The notes under the pieces: generated by a model
Databases searched by the model: none
What the model saw: the letters and a program-made list of their open reading frames with translations, nothing else
Told to the model about the DNA's origin: nothing
Part shown: positions 42,635 to 51,366 of the stretch, piece after piece
How the letters are laid out: the number at the start of each line of letters is the position of its first letter
Position numbering within the stretch: the stretch's first letter is position 1
Assembly: GCA_029098225.1 (NCBI GenBank)
Contig: JAQXNX010000010.1
Location: 365,721 to 429,720 of the forward strand
Length of the DNA: 64,000 bases
Origin: Spirochaetales bacterium
Lineage (GTDB): Bacteria; Spirochaetota; Spirochaetia; Treponematales; Treponemataceae
Reading direction: 5' to 3'
Program-made: the position numbers and the translations under genes

Positions 42635-43622
42635 CAATAAGTTTTCCGCTTACCAGATGACGTCCCTTAGTATAAGGTTTGCCCAGAATTTTATTTATAA
42701 TTAAATCGGCAGCAATTTTTGCAGTGTCTTCAGGATTAATATAAATTGTAGTTAATCCGACTTCTGGCTTCTGGTGCGGGAGATAATTATCAAAGCCTGT
42801 TACAGAAATATCGTCTGGAACTTTTAACCCTTTTTCTTCAAGCTGTGAAATAACAATAGCGGCTGTTTCGTCACAGTTGCAGACAAGCGCGGTTGGCAAA
42901 TTATCATAAGGAAGTGGAATTGTAATTTTTCTTCCTTTTGAATCGCGGTCAGGAATTATTTCTTCTAAAGAAACAGGAAGTTTATTTTCGTACATTGCAG
43001 CCTGAAATCCCATAAATCTGTCTCTAATAGAAGTTGTTGCATCAAACTTTCCTACAAACTTTATATTTTTATGGCCATTTTCGATTATGTGATTTGTAAT
43101 CATATAAGAGCAGAAAAAGTCATCATTGGATACGCTGTCATAAATCTGCTTTTTTAAATAAAAATCAAGAAGAATAAAATTACTGTAAACAGAGTTCAGA
43201 TTGTTGATATATGCTTCGGTAGTCTGACCAAGAATAATAATTCCATCAATTTTCTTATCATCAAGCATTCTTGGCAAAACCAGATTTTCTTCATTTTCGT
43301 CCGAAAGCAATTCCATAATTGTATAATAGTTTCGGCTTAAAAGTTCCTTTGAAAGATAATTGAATAAATACCAGTAAAAAGAAAAGTCGGGAGAAAAAAA
43401 TCTCGAAGGAATTATAATTCCAATATTTCCTGTTCCTTCGGAAGCTGATTTTCCAGAATCTTTTTTGAGAATATAACCCATAGATTCAGCAAGCGATTTT
43501 ATTTTCTGTTTTAATTCATCGCCTACACCATCTTTATCTGCGAGTGCTTTTGAGACTGTAACAATACTGACATTAAGTTTTTCTGCAATATCTGATAATC
43601 GAACTTTTTTCTTCTGCTCCAT
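42609..43622 (-). CDS. LacI-family transcriptional regulator
   Basis: The 337-residue protein has an N-terminal LacI helix-turn-helix (VRLSDIAEKLNVSIVTVSKALADK) and a periplasmic-binding-protein-like sugar domain (IGIIIPSRFFSPDFSFYW, PTALVCNCDETAAIVI, VPDDISVTGFDNYLPH, GLTTIYINPEDTAKIA). It probably controls the adjacent xylo-oligosaccharide genes. A 28-bp inverted repeat sits right at its own start, so autoregulation is likely. The start codon follows weak promoter sequences without a ribosome binding site. Confidence 0.9.
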   Translation of the reverse strand: MEQKKKVRLSDIAEKLNVSIVTVSKALADKDGVGDELKQKIKSLAESMGYILKKDSGKSASEGTGNIGIIIPSRFFSPDFSFYWYLFNYLSKELLSRNYYTIMELLSDENEENLVLPRMLDDKKIDGIIILGQTTEAYINNLNSVYSNFILLDFYLKKQIYDSVSNDDFFCSYMITNHIIENGHKNIKFVGKFDATTSIRDRFMGFQAAMYENKLPVSLEEIIPDRDSKGRKITIPLPYDNLPTALVCNCDETAAIVISQLEEKGLKVPDDISVTGFDNYLPHQKPEVGLTTIYINPEDTAKIAADLIINKILGKPYTKGRHLVSGKLIVRDSVKTL

Positions 43623-43625
43623 AAT

Positions 43626-43653
43626 TAACTAAAATATTACCATAATTTAGTTA
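43626..43653. promoter_or_regulatory. Putative LacI-type operator
   Basis: TAACTAAA (43626-43633) and TTTAGTTA (43646-43653) are perfect 8-bp arms around a 12-bp A/T centre. It is positioned 4-31 bp upstream of the LacI gene start, over its likely -10 box. Confidence 0.6.
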
Positions 43654-43685
43654 AAAAGGCAAAACTTATTCTAAGGCTTTGTGTA

Positions 43686-44669
43686 TTAAATTCCCCCGGG
43701 AACTTCTTTTTCTGCGTTGCGTGCTGCACACCAGGTTCCTTTATTCAGAGCTTTTTGAATGTCAGAAGAATTTATATATTCATATAGAAAGCCTGCATTA
43801 AAGCTGTCTCCGCAGGCTGTCGTATTTACAGGAGTGATTTTTTCTGATTTGCATTCATATATTTTTCCATTTGCAGCAGCCAGCGTAGAATCTTTTCCCC
43901 GCGTAATTACAAATATGTTTTTATATTCCGAACTCTTCAAAAGAATCTGCTTTTTTAATTCTTCAATTTCCAGCGGATAATTTAAATTGAAAGTCTTGCA
44001 GAATTCTTCGTCGTTAATTTTTACAACATCGGGAGTTGGAGCAGGGTGAGTATGCACAGTTTTTGCGGAATATGCAGGCTGTGCTGAAGAAATTTCTGTA
44101 TCAGAATAATTATTAAGACAATTCAGAAGATCCTTTCCAATAAAATCTGCAAGTATAAATTTATTATTATCCTTTGCAATTCCGCAGATAGTTGAATATA
44201 AATCCTCTGACCAGAAAGAAGGGCGGCTTCCTGCAAGTAAAACTGCATCAACTTTTGGAAGCTCCCGGGTTATAAGCTTTAAAAGCTTTATTTCAGCTTT
44301 TTGAATTTCATTAATCTGCTCGTTTGAAGGTTCCGGTTCGCTTACTACAAGTTCAGTTGTTGTATAATTTGTTTTATCAAGTAAGGTCCAGCATTCGCGT
44401 GTAAAGCCTGGAATTTGTGCTGTTAAAAGCTCAAGCTCGTCTTTTTCTGCAAGAGATAAAAATAAATCCTGATTTTCTTTTCCGAGCGGGCAAATTGTAG
44501 TCACGCACCCTTTTTCCAGCTGATTCAGTACACGTGCAGAATTTACTGCTTTTCCTGAAGCATCCTGTCTGTATTTTTTAGAGCGGTTAACTTTAGTAAG
44601 AGTAAGTTTTTCAAAAGTGATGGTTCGTTGAATTGTTGAACTTAAACAAATGCAAAGAAATTTTTTCAT
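43686..44669 (-). CDS. PfkB-family sugar kinase
   Basis: This 327-residue ribokinase/PfkB-family kinase resembles the 1-phosphofructokinase/tagatose-6-phosphate kinase branch, with CLSSTIQRTITFE near the N-terminus and GKAVNSARVLNQL at the substrate-binding Gly motif. The catalytic motif is VNTTACGDSFNAGF; the usual GAGD anion hole is ACGD, retaining the catalytic Asp. ATG 44669 starts 1 bp after the HAD gene stop. Substrate not assignable from sequence alone. Confidence 0.8.
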   Translation of the reverse strand: MKKFLCICLSSTIQRTITFEKLTLTKVNRSKKYRQDASGKAVNSARVLNQLEKGCVTTICPLGKENQDLFLSLAEKDELELLTAQIPGFTRECWTLLDKTNYTTTELVVSEPEPSNEQINEIQKAEIKLLKLITRELPKVDAVLLAGSRPSFWSEDLYSTICGIAKDNNKFILADFIGKDLLNCLNNYSDTEISSAQPAYSAKTVHTHPAPTPDVVKINDEEFCKTFNLNYPLEIEELKKQILLKSSEYKNIFVITRGKDSTLAAANGKIYECKSEKITPVNTTACGDSFNAGFLYEYINSSDIQKALNKGTWCAARNAEKEVPGGI

Positions 44670-44670
44670 A

Positions 44671-45351
44671 TTACAAAATATCCGGTAATTCATAAATTGA
44701 ATTTAAACGGATTGTTTTACCTGCCTTTCCAGTTTTATTAGCCTGTACAGCTTTTATCATAGATTCAGCTGTTTTTTCAAGAGGCTTTCCATTATCTTTT
44801 CCAATTAAAACTGCAGTTCCGCCTAAAGCTGCCCAGCCATCGGTATATTTCTGCATGTCATCAAGAAAAAGTGTTGATTCAACATTTTCATTTACTTTTT
44901 GCAATGCAACTTTAAATGCATTCGGATAAGGCTTTCCATAAAAATCAGCATCGCGGATATCTGTTAATGAATCGAATAAATCAGAAATTCCAAGCTTAGT
45001 TAAAACTCTTTCTGCATGTTCATAAGGAGCATTTGTCAAAATTGATTTTTTGTATGGAAGAGAAACTAAAAATTCTCTTAGTCCTGGTTGAGGTAAAAGT
45101 TCATCAGCTTCATTATCTGGATGAACATGGCGGAGAAAACCTTCTATATCTGTCATTCCTTCGCTGCGCAGCCATTCCAGAGTTGTAGAAAAATGTGTGA
45201 TTTTTTCTTTTCTAATTTCAACAGCTTTTTGAAAATCGCAATGGAAAAATTCTGCAACACATTCCAGCATTCTTTTTGTAATTCCATCATTCATAGCAGA
45301 ACTGGCAGGATAAAGAGTATTATCCATATCAAATAACAGGTGTGAGTACAT
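44671..45351 (-). CDS. HAD-family pyrimidine 5'-nucleotidase-like hydrolase
   Basis: In this 226-residue HAD phosphatase, motif I is FDMDNTLYP with the nucleophile Asp, motif II is in SILTNAPYEHAERV, motif III Lys is in YGKPYPNAFK, and motif IV is TLFLDDMQKYTDG. The LYP after motif I is typical of the Sdt1/pyrimidine 5'-nucleotidase branch. It is followed 1 bp later by the PfkB kinase gene. Its promoter places the start of transcription at the ATG. Confidence 0.85.
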   Translation of the reverse strand: MYSHLLFDMDNTLYPASSAMNDGITKRMLECVAEFFHCDFQKAVEIRKEKITHFSTTLEWLRSEGMTDIEGFLRHVHPDNEADELLPQPGLREFLVSLPYKKSILTNAPYEHAERVLTKLGISDLFDSLTDIRDADFYGKPYPNAFKVALQKVNENVESTLFLDDMQKYTDGWAALGGTAVLIGKDNGKPLEKTAESMIKAVQANKTGKAGKTIRLNSIYELPDIL

Positions 45352-45357
45352 AATTAA

Positions 45358-45386
45358 ATTGTATAAAAAAATTGTGGATAAATCAA
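45358..45386 (-). promoter_or_regulatory. Promoter of the HAD-PfkB operon
   Basis: Minus strand TTGATT (45386-45381), a 17-bp spacer and TACAAT (45363-45358). Seven bases after the -10 box is the A of the ATG at 45351. Confidence 0.65.
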
Positions 45387-45412
45387 TTTTTGTGGTGTAA
45401 AATATAGTCTAA

Positions 45413-47356
45413 ATGAACTCATTCTTGTTTAACCATTTGAAATTTCAGATAGCTTCATTTGCAATCCTTATGATTCTTGAGGTTATTTATTTTTTCAGAC
45501 CAAAAATTAAATTATTATCTAACCGGATTTTTTCGGTTTTAATGATAAGTGCTTTAATATATCTGCTTTTTGATGTGGCAACGGTTTTTGCTCTTGTTTA
45601 CTATGAATATTTACCGTTATGGTTTGTTCGTTTTACACATCAGGGATTCATTGTTTTCCTGGATATCTGTCTTTCCTGTATTTATCTTTATATTGATATT
45701 TTAAATAGAAATCAGAGACGTTATTCAATTTATAAATTTTCATTTATCTGTTTTTTATATCTGATTTCTCTGTTAACTGTGATTTTTGCTCCAATAGAAT
45801 ATTATAGGGAAGCAGATGGAATTTATTCTTATGGTTTAATGGTAAAATGTGTTTATGCGGTTATTATTTACTATTCCGTAATGACCGTAATAAAATCAAT
45901 CAGACATCTGTCTAATTCAGTTCACAGAAAGCAGCAGATTTATGTTCTTTTTACAATGGCCTTGTGGATTGGCTTTGGTGTAACACAAATTTTCCTTCCA
46001 AAAATTCTTATTTCAAGCGTCGGCGTTTCTTCAATGATTCTTTTAATGTTCCTTTCTTTGGAAAATCCTTCGGAATATATTGATACTGAAACCCGAGCCT
46101 TTAATTATTATGCGTTAAAAACTGTGCTTGAAGAATTTCAGGGAAAAGAAAAGCCATTTAAAATTATTAAAATTGAAATTGAAGATTTTCCTGTTGTAGG
46201 TCAGGTTTCGGGAGTTGATGTAGCTTCTCAATTATTATTGATTTTGAAAAGCTTTATGGAAAAAAATATTAAAACTTCGGTTTACAGACTGAACAGGACA
46301 TCGCTTGCAATTATACTCAATGAAAAGCAGCTGCTTAATCAGCAGAAAATAATTGATTTAATTGAAAAGCGTTTTACAAAAACCTGGAGTTTTAGAAATA
46401 CAAATATAAGATTAAACGGTCGCGCATATATTTTAAATTGTCCGGAAGATTTCCCGTTCTCTGGAAAAATATCTGAGCTGATTGATTTTCTGGAAGACAT
46501 GGAATCTTATTCTGCATCTTCGGGATTTTTGTGTCATATAGATTCAAATGCCCGTCAGAAGCGTGCAAGAAAACTTTCTATAATTAAAATTATTACCGAA
46601 GCAATTGAGCATGATGGAATAGAAATGTACTATCAGCCGATTTATAATCTGGAAACAAAGAAATTTTCAAATGCCGAAGCTCTTGTAAGATTAAAGGATT
46701 CAACAACTTTGGGCTTTATTTCTCCAGAAGAATTTATTCCTATAGTTGAAAAGAGCGGACAGATTATTCAGCTTAGCGAAATGATTTTTAATCATGTATT
46801 TTCTTTTATGGGAAAAAATAATCTTTCTAAGAAAGGAATTAATCACATAGAAGTAAACCTTTCCGGCTTGCAGTCTGTAGATGCAGATTTACCAAAGCTC
46901 ATGAAAGCTTTATTAAATGAATATAAAATTAAGCCGGAATCTGTGAATCTTGAAATTACAGAATCTATAGCAATTACTTCCGGATATATGCTTAAGAAAA
47001 ACATGGAAGAGCTTAAAAAGTTTGGTTGTTCTTTTGCAATGGATGATTTTGGAACCGGTTATTCAAATCTTTCCAGAATGTCAAAAGGAGATTTTGAATT
47101 AATTAAAATTGACAAAAGTCTTTTGTGGCCATGCTTTAAGAAAGAAGAAAATTCTGTAAACAATGCTAAAATTCTTCTTGAAAATATGATTGGTATGCTC
47201 TTAAAAATGGGAAGAAAAATTGTTGTAGAAGGAATAGAAACTAAAGAGCAGTTTGAGTATCTTGAATCTTTGGGAATTACTTATGCTCAGGGCTTCTATT
47301 TTAGCAAACCTCTTTCCGAAGAAGACTTCCTAAATTTCCTTGAGAATAGCAATTAA
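45413..47356 (+). CDS. Membrane protein with degenerate GGDEF and active-looking EAL domain
   Basis: The 647-residue protein has seven or so hydrophobic helices in the first 220 residues. A GGDEF-like region follows (about 225-340) in which the GGDEF position reads RLNRTS, so it cannot make c-di-GMP. The EAL domain (about 385-645) has EAL at 422-424, NLEITES, MDDFGTGYS, KIDKSLL and VEGIET intact, so c-di-GMP hydrolysis is likely. TAAAAT lies 9 nt before the ATG and no ribosome binding site is visible. Its end overlaps the convergent TrmJ gene by 4 bp. Confidence 0.88.
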   Translation: MNSFLFNHLKFQIASFAILMILEVIYFFRPKIKLLSNRIFSVLMISALIYLLFDVATVFALVYYEYLPLWFVRFTHQGFIVFLDICLSCIYLYIDILNRNQRRYSIYKFSFICFLYLISLLTVIFAPIEYYREADGIYSYGLMVKCVYAVIIYYSVMTVIKSIRHLSNSVHRKQQIYVLFTMALWIGFGVTQIFLPKILISSVGVSSMILLMFLSLENPSEYIDTETRAFNYYALKTVLEEFQGKEKPFKIIKIEIEDFPVVGQVSGVDVASQLLLILKSFMEKNIKTSVYRLNRTSLAIILNEKQLLNQQKIIDLIEKRFTKTWSFRNTNIRLNGRAYILNCPEDFPFSGKISELIDFLEDMESYSASSGFLCHIDSNARQKRARKLSIIKIITEAIEHDGIEMYYQPIYNLETKKFSNAEALVRLKDSTTLGFISPEEFIPIVEKSGQIIQLSEMIFNHVFSFMGKNNLSKKGINHIEVNLSGLQSVDADLPKLMKALLNEYKIKPESVNLEITESIAITSGYMLKKNMEELKKFGCSFAMDDFGTGYSNLSRMSKGDFELIKIDKSLLWPCFKKEENSVNNAKILLENMIGMLLKMGRKIVVEGIETKEQFEYLESLGITYAQGFYFSKPLSEEDFLNFLENSN

Positions 47357-48099
47357 TCTTTATTGTTTTTAGAAGCAAGTCCTGCCATTTTAGAAAAGGT
47401 TTTTTCCAGATATTTTGCTTCGCCTTCAGAAAGGCTTGCTCTGCTTAAAATGCTTCGCCAGAAATTTTCCATGTCGCTTCGTCCCGGCATTTTAAAAAAT
47501 CCAATTTTCTGCATGTCATCGGTAATAGATTTTACAGTGCTGTCTATTCGCTCCAGCGTAAGCGGAGTGTAGCCTTTATATGTACCTTTTTTTGCTTCAA
47601 GATTTTTTCGGAATAAATGATAGCAGATTATTTGAACAGCGTGACTTAAATTTAATGAGCCAAAATTTTCTGAAGAAGGAATTGTAACTCCAAGATTGCA
47701 TTGGTCCAGCTGTTCATCTGTAAGACCTGTTCTTTCGTTTCCAAAAACTACAGCAATCTTACAGCCTGCGGCATCTTCGCCGGATATAGAATTTGCCATA
47801 TCTGCAAATTCTTCAGGCAATAAAAGTTTTCCGCGTTTTTTTCCTCTGCGCCTTGTTGTTCCTGCACAAATTGAACAGTCAGAAGTTGCCTGCGTTATTG
47901 AATCATAAAATTTTGCTTTATCAAAAATTTCTCCTGCATGAATTGCAAGCACGTGAATATGTTCAATATCGTACTGCTCTTTTTTGCCAACAATGCGAAG
48001 TTCGCTTATATCATTGTTTGCCATGGCGCGGCAGGCAGCACCAATATTACGGGATTCATCGGGATGGTCAAGAACAATTACAATATTTGATAAATTCAT
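47353..48099 (-). CDS. trmJ: SpoU-family tRNA/rRNA methyltransferase (TrmJ-like)
   Basis: The 248-residue SPOUT methyltransferase has motif 1 VLDHPDESRNIGAACRAM, motif 2 VVFGNERTGLT and motif 3 IPSSENFGSLNLSHAVQII (a TrmJ/LasT-type order). A C-terminal helical extension ends in a Lys/Asn-rich tail. It probably makes 2'-O-methyl marks in the tRNA anticodon loop. The start is 1 bp after the peptidase stop, so the two genes form an operon. Confidence 0.88.
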   Translation of the reverse strand: MNLSNIVIVLDHPDESRNIGAACRAMANNDISELRIVGKKEQYDIEHIHVLAIHAGEIFDKAKFYDSITQATSDCSICAGTTRRRGKKRGKLLLPEEFADMANSISGEDAAGCKIAVVFGNERTGLTDEQLDQCNLGVTIPSSENFGSLNLSHAVQIICYHLFRKNLEAKKGTYKGYTPLTLERIDSTVKSITDDMQKIGFFKMPGRSDMENFWRSILSRASLSEGEAKYLEKTFSKMAGLASKNNKD

Positions 48100-48100
48100 T

Positions 48101-49252
48101 TTACAATCTTATAATTCTTGAATGGCTTAAAACTTCATTTCCGTCTTCGGTAATAAGAACATCATTTTCAAGTCTTGTTCCGCCAATTTCCGGATCATAA
48201 AGTCCTGGTTCGCAGGTTAAAATCATTCCAGGTGTAAATTTTAATGTTGAAGGCATTTTTGTACTTACCCGTGGATACTCATGAATTTCCAGACCAATAG
48301 CATGCCCTAAGGTATGAGGCATTTTTCTTTTTGCAGAAGCAAAAACTGAATCAGCTTTTTTGGCAGCTTCGGCAACAGTATGCTTTGGATTGTAGAGTTT
48401 TAAACATTCATCGTAAGCTTTTTGAACTAAATCAAGCTGATTTTTTTGTTCCTTTGTAAGGTTTCCTTTTGCAATTGTTAATGTTGTGTCGCTGGTGTAG
48501 CCTTTGTAGACAACGCCAAAATCCAGAATTGAGAGCCCTTTTGCCGGCCATTCCTCTGCGGTATAACCTGGGAATGCATGAATTGCAAAGCTTCTTTTTG
48601 GACCAGCAGCAAGAGTGTCAAAGCCGGCTCTCTCGCAGCCATTTTCTCTTAAGCGGCGTTCTATTAAAAGAGCTACATCTGTTTCTGTTTTTATCTTGTC
48701 TTCTTTTGCAAGCTTTTCAATTTCATCAATTATCAGGTCGCCAATTCTGCAGGCTTCTTTTGTGCATTCAATTTCATATTCATCTTTTATCATTCTGCAG
48801 TCAGTAACGAATTTGTGAGCTCCATCTTCTTTGCAGCGACAATCATAGTTACTTAATTCATCGATATATTTTAAATACTGCGGATAAGTCAGATAAGGAG
48901 GCAATTCAATTTTATTATTATTTCCATGTGTACTGCAGTGAACATTCAGCAAAGCTTTAATTGCGTCAAGAGAATCATTTTTGTAACGCTGGTAAGGTAC
49001 AAGCTTATCAAAGTGACCGTATTGTTTTGCAAGATTTTCATCCCATGGAATAAGAATTGTATAACCATCAGAAAAAATCATTAATACACAGTCATTAGCA
49101 TGTCCGGTATAATAAGCAACAGCAGGTTCTCTATGTTCTTCATTGTCAATAAAAACAACACAACCCAAAGAGTTTTCTTTCATGTATTCAGAAAGTTTAT
49201 TTCGTCTATTTTTATAAATATCTGCAAGTTCTTCTTCTGTATAATTTTTCAT
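48101..49252 (-). CDS. M24-family Xaa-Pro peptidase
   Basis: The 383-residue cytosolic protein has an N-terminal creatinase-like domain and a C-terminal pita-bread metallopeptidase domain. Metal ligands are in LDFGVVYKGYTSDTT, GHAIGLEIHEYP and TCEPGLYDPEIGGTRLEND, complete for an active aminopeptidase P/prolidase. Start 49252 is chosen because AAGGAG lies 7 bp upstream; a longer frame begins 6 codons earlier. It forms an operon with trmJ. Confidence 0.92.
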   Translation of the reverse strand: MKNYTEEELADIYKNRRNKLSEYMKENSLGCVVFIDNEEHREPAVAYYTGHANDCVLMIFSDGYTILIPWDENLAKQYGHFDKLVPYQRYKNDSLDAIKALLNVHCSTHGNNNKIELPPYLTYPQYLKYIDELSNYDCRCKEDGAHKFVTDCRMIKDEYEIECTKEACRIGDLIIDEIEKLAKEDKIKTETDVALLIERRLRENGCERAGFDTLAAGPKRSFAIHAFPGYTAEEWPAKGLSILDFGVVYKGYTSDTTLTIAKGNLTKEQKNQLDLVQKAYDECLKLYNPKHTVAEAAKKADSVFASAKRKMPHTLGHAIGLEIHEYPRVSTKMPSTLKFTPGMILTCEPGLYDPEIGGTRLENDVLITEDGNEVLSHSRIIRL

Positions 49253-49342
49253 CAGTTTCTCCTTAAACAAAAATTCGTTTAATATATGAGCCGAATTCCA
49301 GCGGCGATATTTGTTAATAAAATTTTGATGTTTATAATATTT

Positions 49343-50974
49343 TTATTTTTTGATTTTTTCAATCACTGTTTTTACAATGCTGTCTTTTGTGATTATAAGT
49401 TGAAGAACTCCAACAGCGGCAAAAATAATTGCAGAAATAATGATTGGCACACCATTAGCAATAAGGTTTTTGTATCCTGCAAAGATTCCAACTAAAGCTT
49501 TGTGCGCAAAATAAGTTGGTACTGCAGCAATTGCAGAAAATATGCACATTTTAATTGCGTAAATAATTGTTCCGCTGACAAGTTTTCCTACTTCAATGGA
49601 TTCCATCTTTTTCATAAATATAAAGAGAAAAACTGAATTTAAAAGACTTGCAAGACTGAGGGCCAGGGCAATTCCGTTTCCACCCATCGGTCTGGAAAGA
49701 ATAAATACAAGCAGAATATTTGAAGCAAAATTTATAAGACCTGCAATAGTCGGAAGCTTAGGTTTCTTCTGAGCATAAAAGGCCGGCGCCATAATTCTGT
49801 TGAGGGCAATAAAAAGCAGACCGACAATATGAAAGCGGAAAATGCCCAGAGTCATGGCCACAGAATTATCATCAAACTGATTTCGTTTATAAAGCAGGGA
49901 AATGAGTTCACGGCCGGTAATAAGCGAGTAGGCAGTAATCGGAATGGAAATCAAAGTCATAATTTTGATTGCCTGAAGCAGCATGGAATTGAACTGAGTC
50001 CAGTCCTTTTTATTTGCAAAACCCGAAAGATCCGGCAGAATTACGGTTCCGATTGAAACTGCAAAAATGCCGAGAATCAGCTCCTGCAGGCGGATGCTGT
50101 ACTGAAGGCTTGAGGCAATTCCGGGACCTACACGTTTTGCAAGGGCTGTAGAAACTGTATCATTAAGCTGATAAGCCGCAATTCCAATGATTGTCGGAGC
50201 AAGCAGAGCCATAACCTTTCTTGTTCCCGGATTTGTAAAAGCCTTTTTCAGCGAGGCAAGCCCGGTCTTCCAGCCGGTTTTGTAGACAAAAGGCCACTGG
50301 AATATAGCCTGAACTGAACCGCCGATAATTGTTCCGATTGCCATGGCTCGTGCCGGATTTGAAGTATGAGGAGCAAGCACATAAGTTGAAAGAACTACAA
50401 TTCCGTTGAACATAACCGGAGTAAAGCCGGAAGGTGCAAAAATTCCGCAGGTATTCAAAACGCCCTGGAAAAAGGCTGCTACCGAAATCAAAAAGAGATA
50501 AGGGAACATTATTCTTGTGAGCACGGTCGTCTCATTAAATTCAAGAAGGTAATATTCCATCTTTGCAGCATAATCAGCTGCATCAGGAGCAGGAGCCTTA
50601 CAGAAAATCGGAATAATAAAAGGAGCAAGAAGAATTCCAAGAACAACTACACAGGCTGTAAGAAAAGTTACGAGCGTAAAAGTTGCATTAAGAAATTCTT
50701 GAGTTGTCTTTTTATTTTCGTCTGAATCACCTTTTGAAAGATAATCTTTAAAGGTCGGGATAAAAGCAACAGAAATTGCGTTTTCAGCAAAAAGTCTGCG
50801 GAAAAGATTTGGAATCTGAAATGCAACAGTAAAACTGTCTGCATAAAGTCCGGTTCCAAGAAAAGACGCCTTTGTTATTTCGCGGACAAGTCCCATAATG
50901 CGGGACGCAAAAGTCATTAAGGTAAGTATAAGACCGGAACGTACAATCGATTTTTTTGAATTATCTTTAGTCAT
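49343..50974 (-). CDS. murJ: Lipid II flippase MurJ
   Basis: The 543-residue protein has about 14 hydrophobic helices of the MVF/MATE-like fold. Characteristic motifs are FASRIMGLVREI, FFQGVLNTCGIFAPSGFTP, and FNSMLLQAIKIMTLISIPITA. MurJ flips lipid II across the inner membrane for peptidoglycan synthesis. It stands alone between the peptidase operon and a repeat-rich gap. Confidence 0.95.
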   Translation of the reverse strand: MTKDNSKKSIVRSGLILTLMTFASRIMGLVREITKASFLGTGLYADSFTVAFQIPNLFRRLFAENAISVAFIPTFKDYLSKGDSDENKKTTQEFLNATFTLVTFLTACVVVLGILLAPFIIPIFCKAPAPDAADYAAKMEYYLLEFNETTVLTRIMFPYLFLISVAAFFQGVLNTCGIFAPSGFTPVMFNGIVVLSTYVLAPHTSNPARAMAIGTIIGGSVQAIFQWPFVYKTGWKTGLASLKKAFTNPGTRKVMALLAPTIIGIAAYQLNDTVSTALAKRVGPGIASSLQYSIRLQELILGIFAVSIGTVILPDLSGFANKKDWTQFNSMLLQAIKIMTLISIPITAYSLITGRELISLLYKRNQFDDNSVAMTLGIFRFHIVGLLFIALNRIMAPAFYAQKKPKLPTIAGLINFASNILLVFILSRPMGGNGIALALSLASLLNSVFLFIFMKKMESIEVGKLVSGTIIYAIKMCIFSAIAAVPTYFAHKALVGIFAGYKNLIANGVPIIISAIIFAAVGVLQLIITKDSIVKTVIEKIKK

Positions 50975-51144
50975 GATATCATCTCGGATAAAAAAAACTG
51001 TACTTTTATGATAAAAAATTTGTCAGTTTTGTGCAATTCATTTATAATATTGTATTACTTAAGAAAGTAGAAAAACTGCGTAAATTAAGTATTTATGCAA
51101 ATTCAAAAAAGACAGACCGGAGAAAGTGAAAATTATATCTTGTA

Positions 51145-51360
51145 AAAGGTTTTACGAGCCTGGCCGCGGATTCTGTTTTGCAAAAATTGCAAAACAGAAT
51201 ATCTCGAGCATCCATGCTCGACCGCTGGCCGCGGAAACCTTAGGAGAATGTGAAAAAAATTACGTCCATGTAATTTTTTTCACTATCTGTTTTGCAAAAA
51301 TTGCAAAACAGAATATCTCTAGCATCCATGCTCGACCGCTGGCCGCTGAAACCTTAGGAG
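51145..51360 (+). repeat. Tandem 114-bp hairpin elements in the cyclase leader
   Basis: Two copies with a 114-bp period share three features: a 12-bp stem hairpin TCTGTTTTGC-aaaaatt-GCAAAACAGA (51170-51200 and 51286-51314), GAGCATCCATGCTC-type sequence, and GACCGCTGGCCGC ending CCTTAGGAG. Copy 1 is enclosed by AAGGTTT/AAACCTT, and copy 2 is preceded by a separate 14-bp stem GTGAAAAAAATTAC/GTAATTTTTTTCAC (51250-51283). The TAGGAG of copy 2 (51355-51360) is the ribosome binding site of the cyclase gene. The core recurs at 62019-62047. The rest of the 392-bp gap (50975-51144) shows nothing further. Confidence 0.85.
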
Positions 51361-51366
51361 AATATT

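Noticed and set aside
51145..51360. CRISPR array
   Set aside because: Only two repeat units, each much longer than CRISPR repeats and palindromic internally, with no spacers or cas genes.
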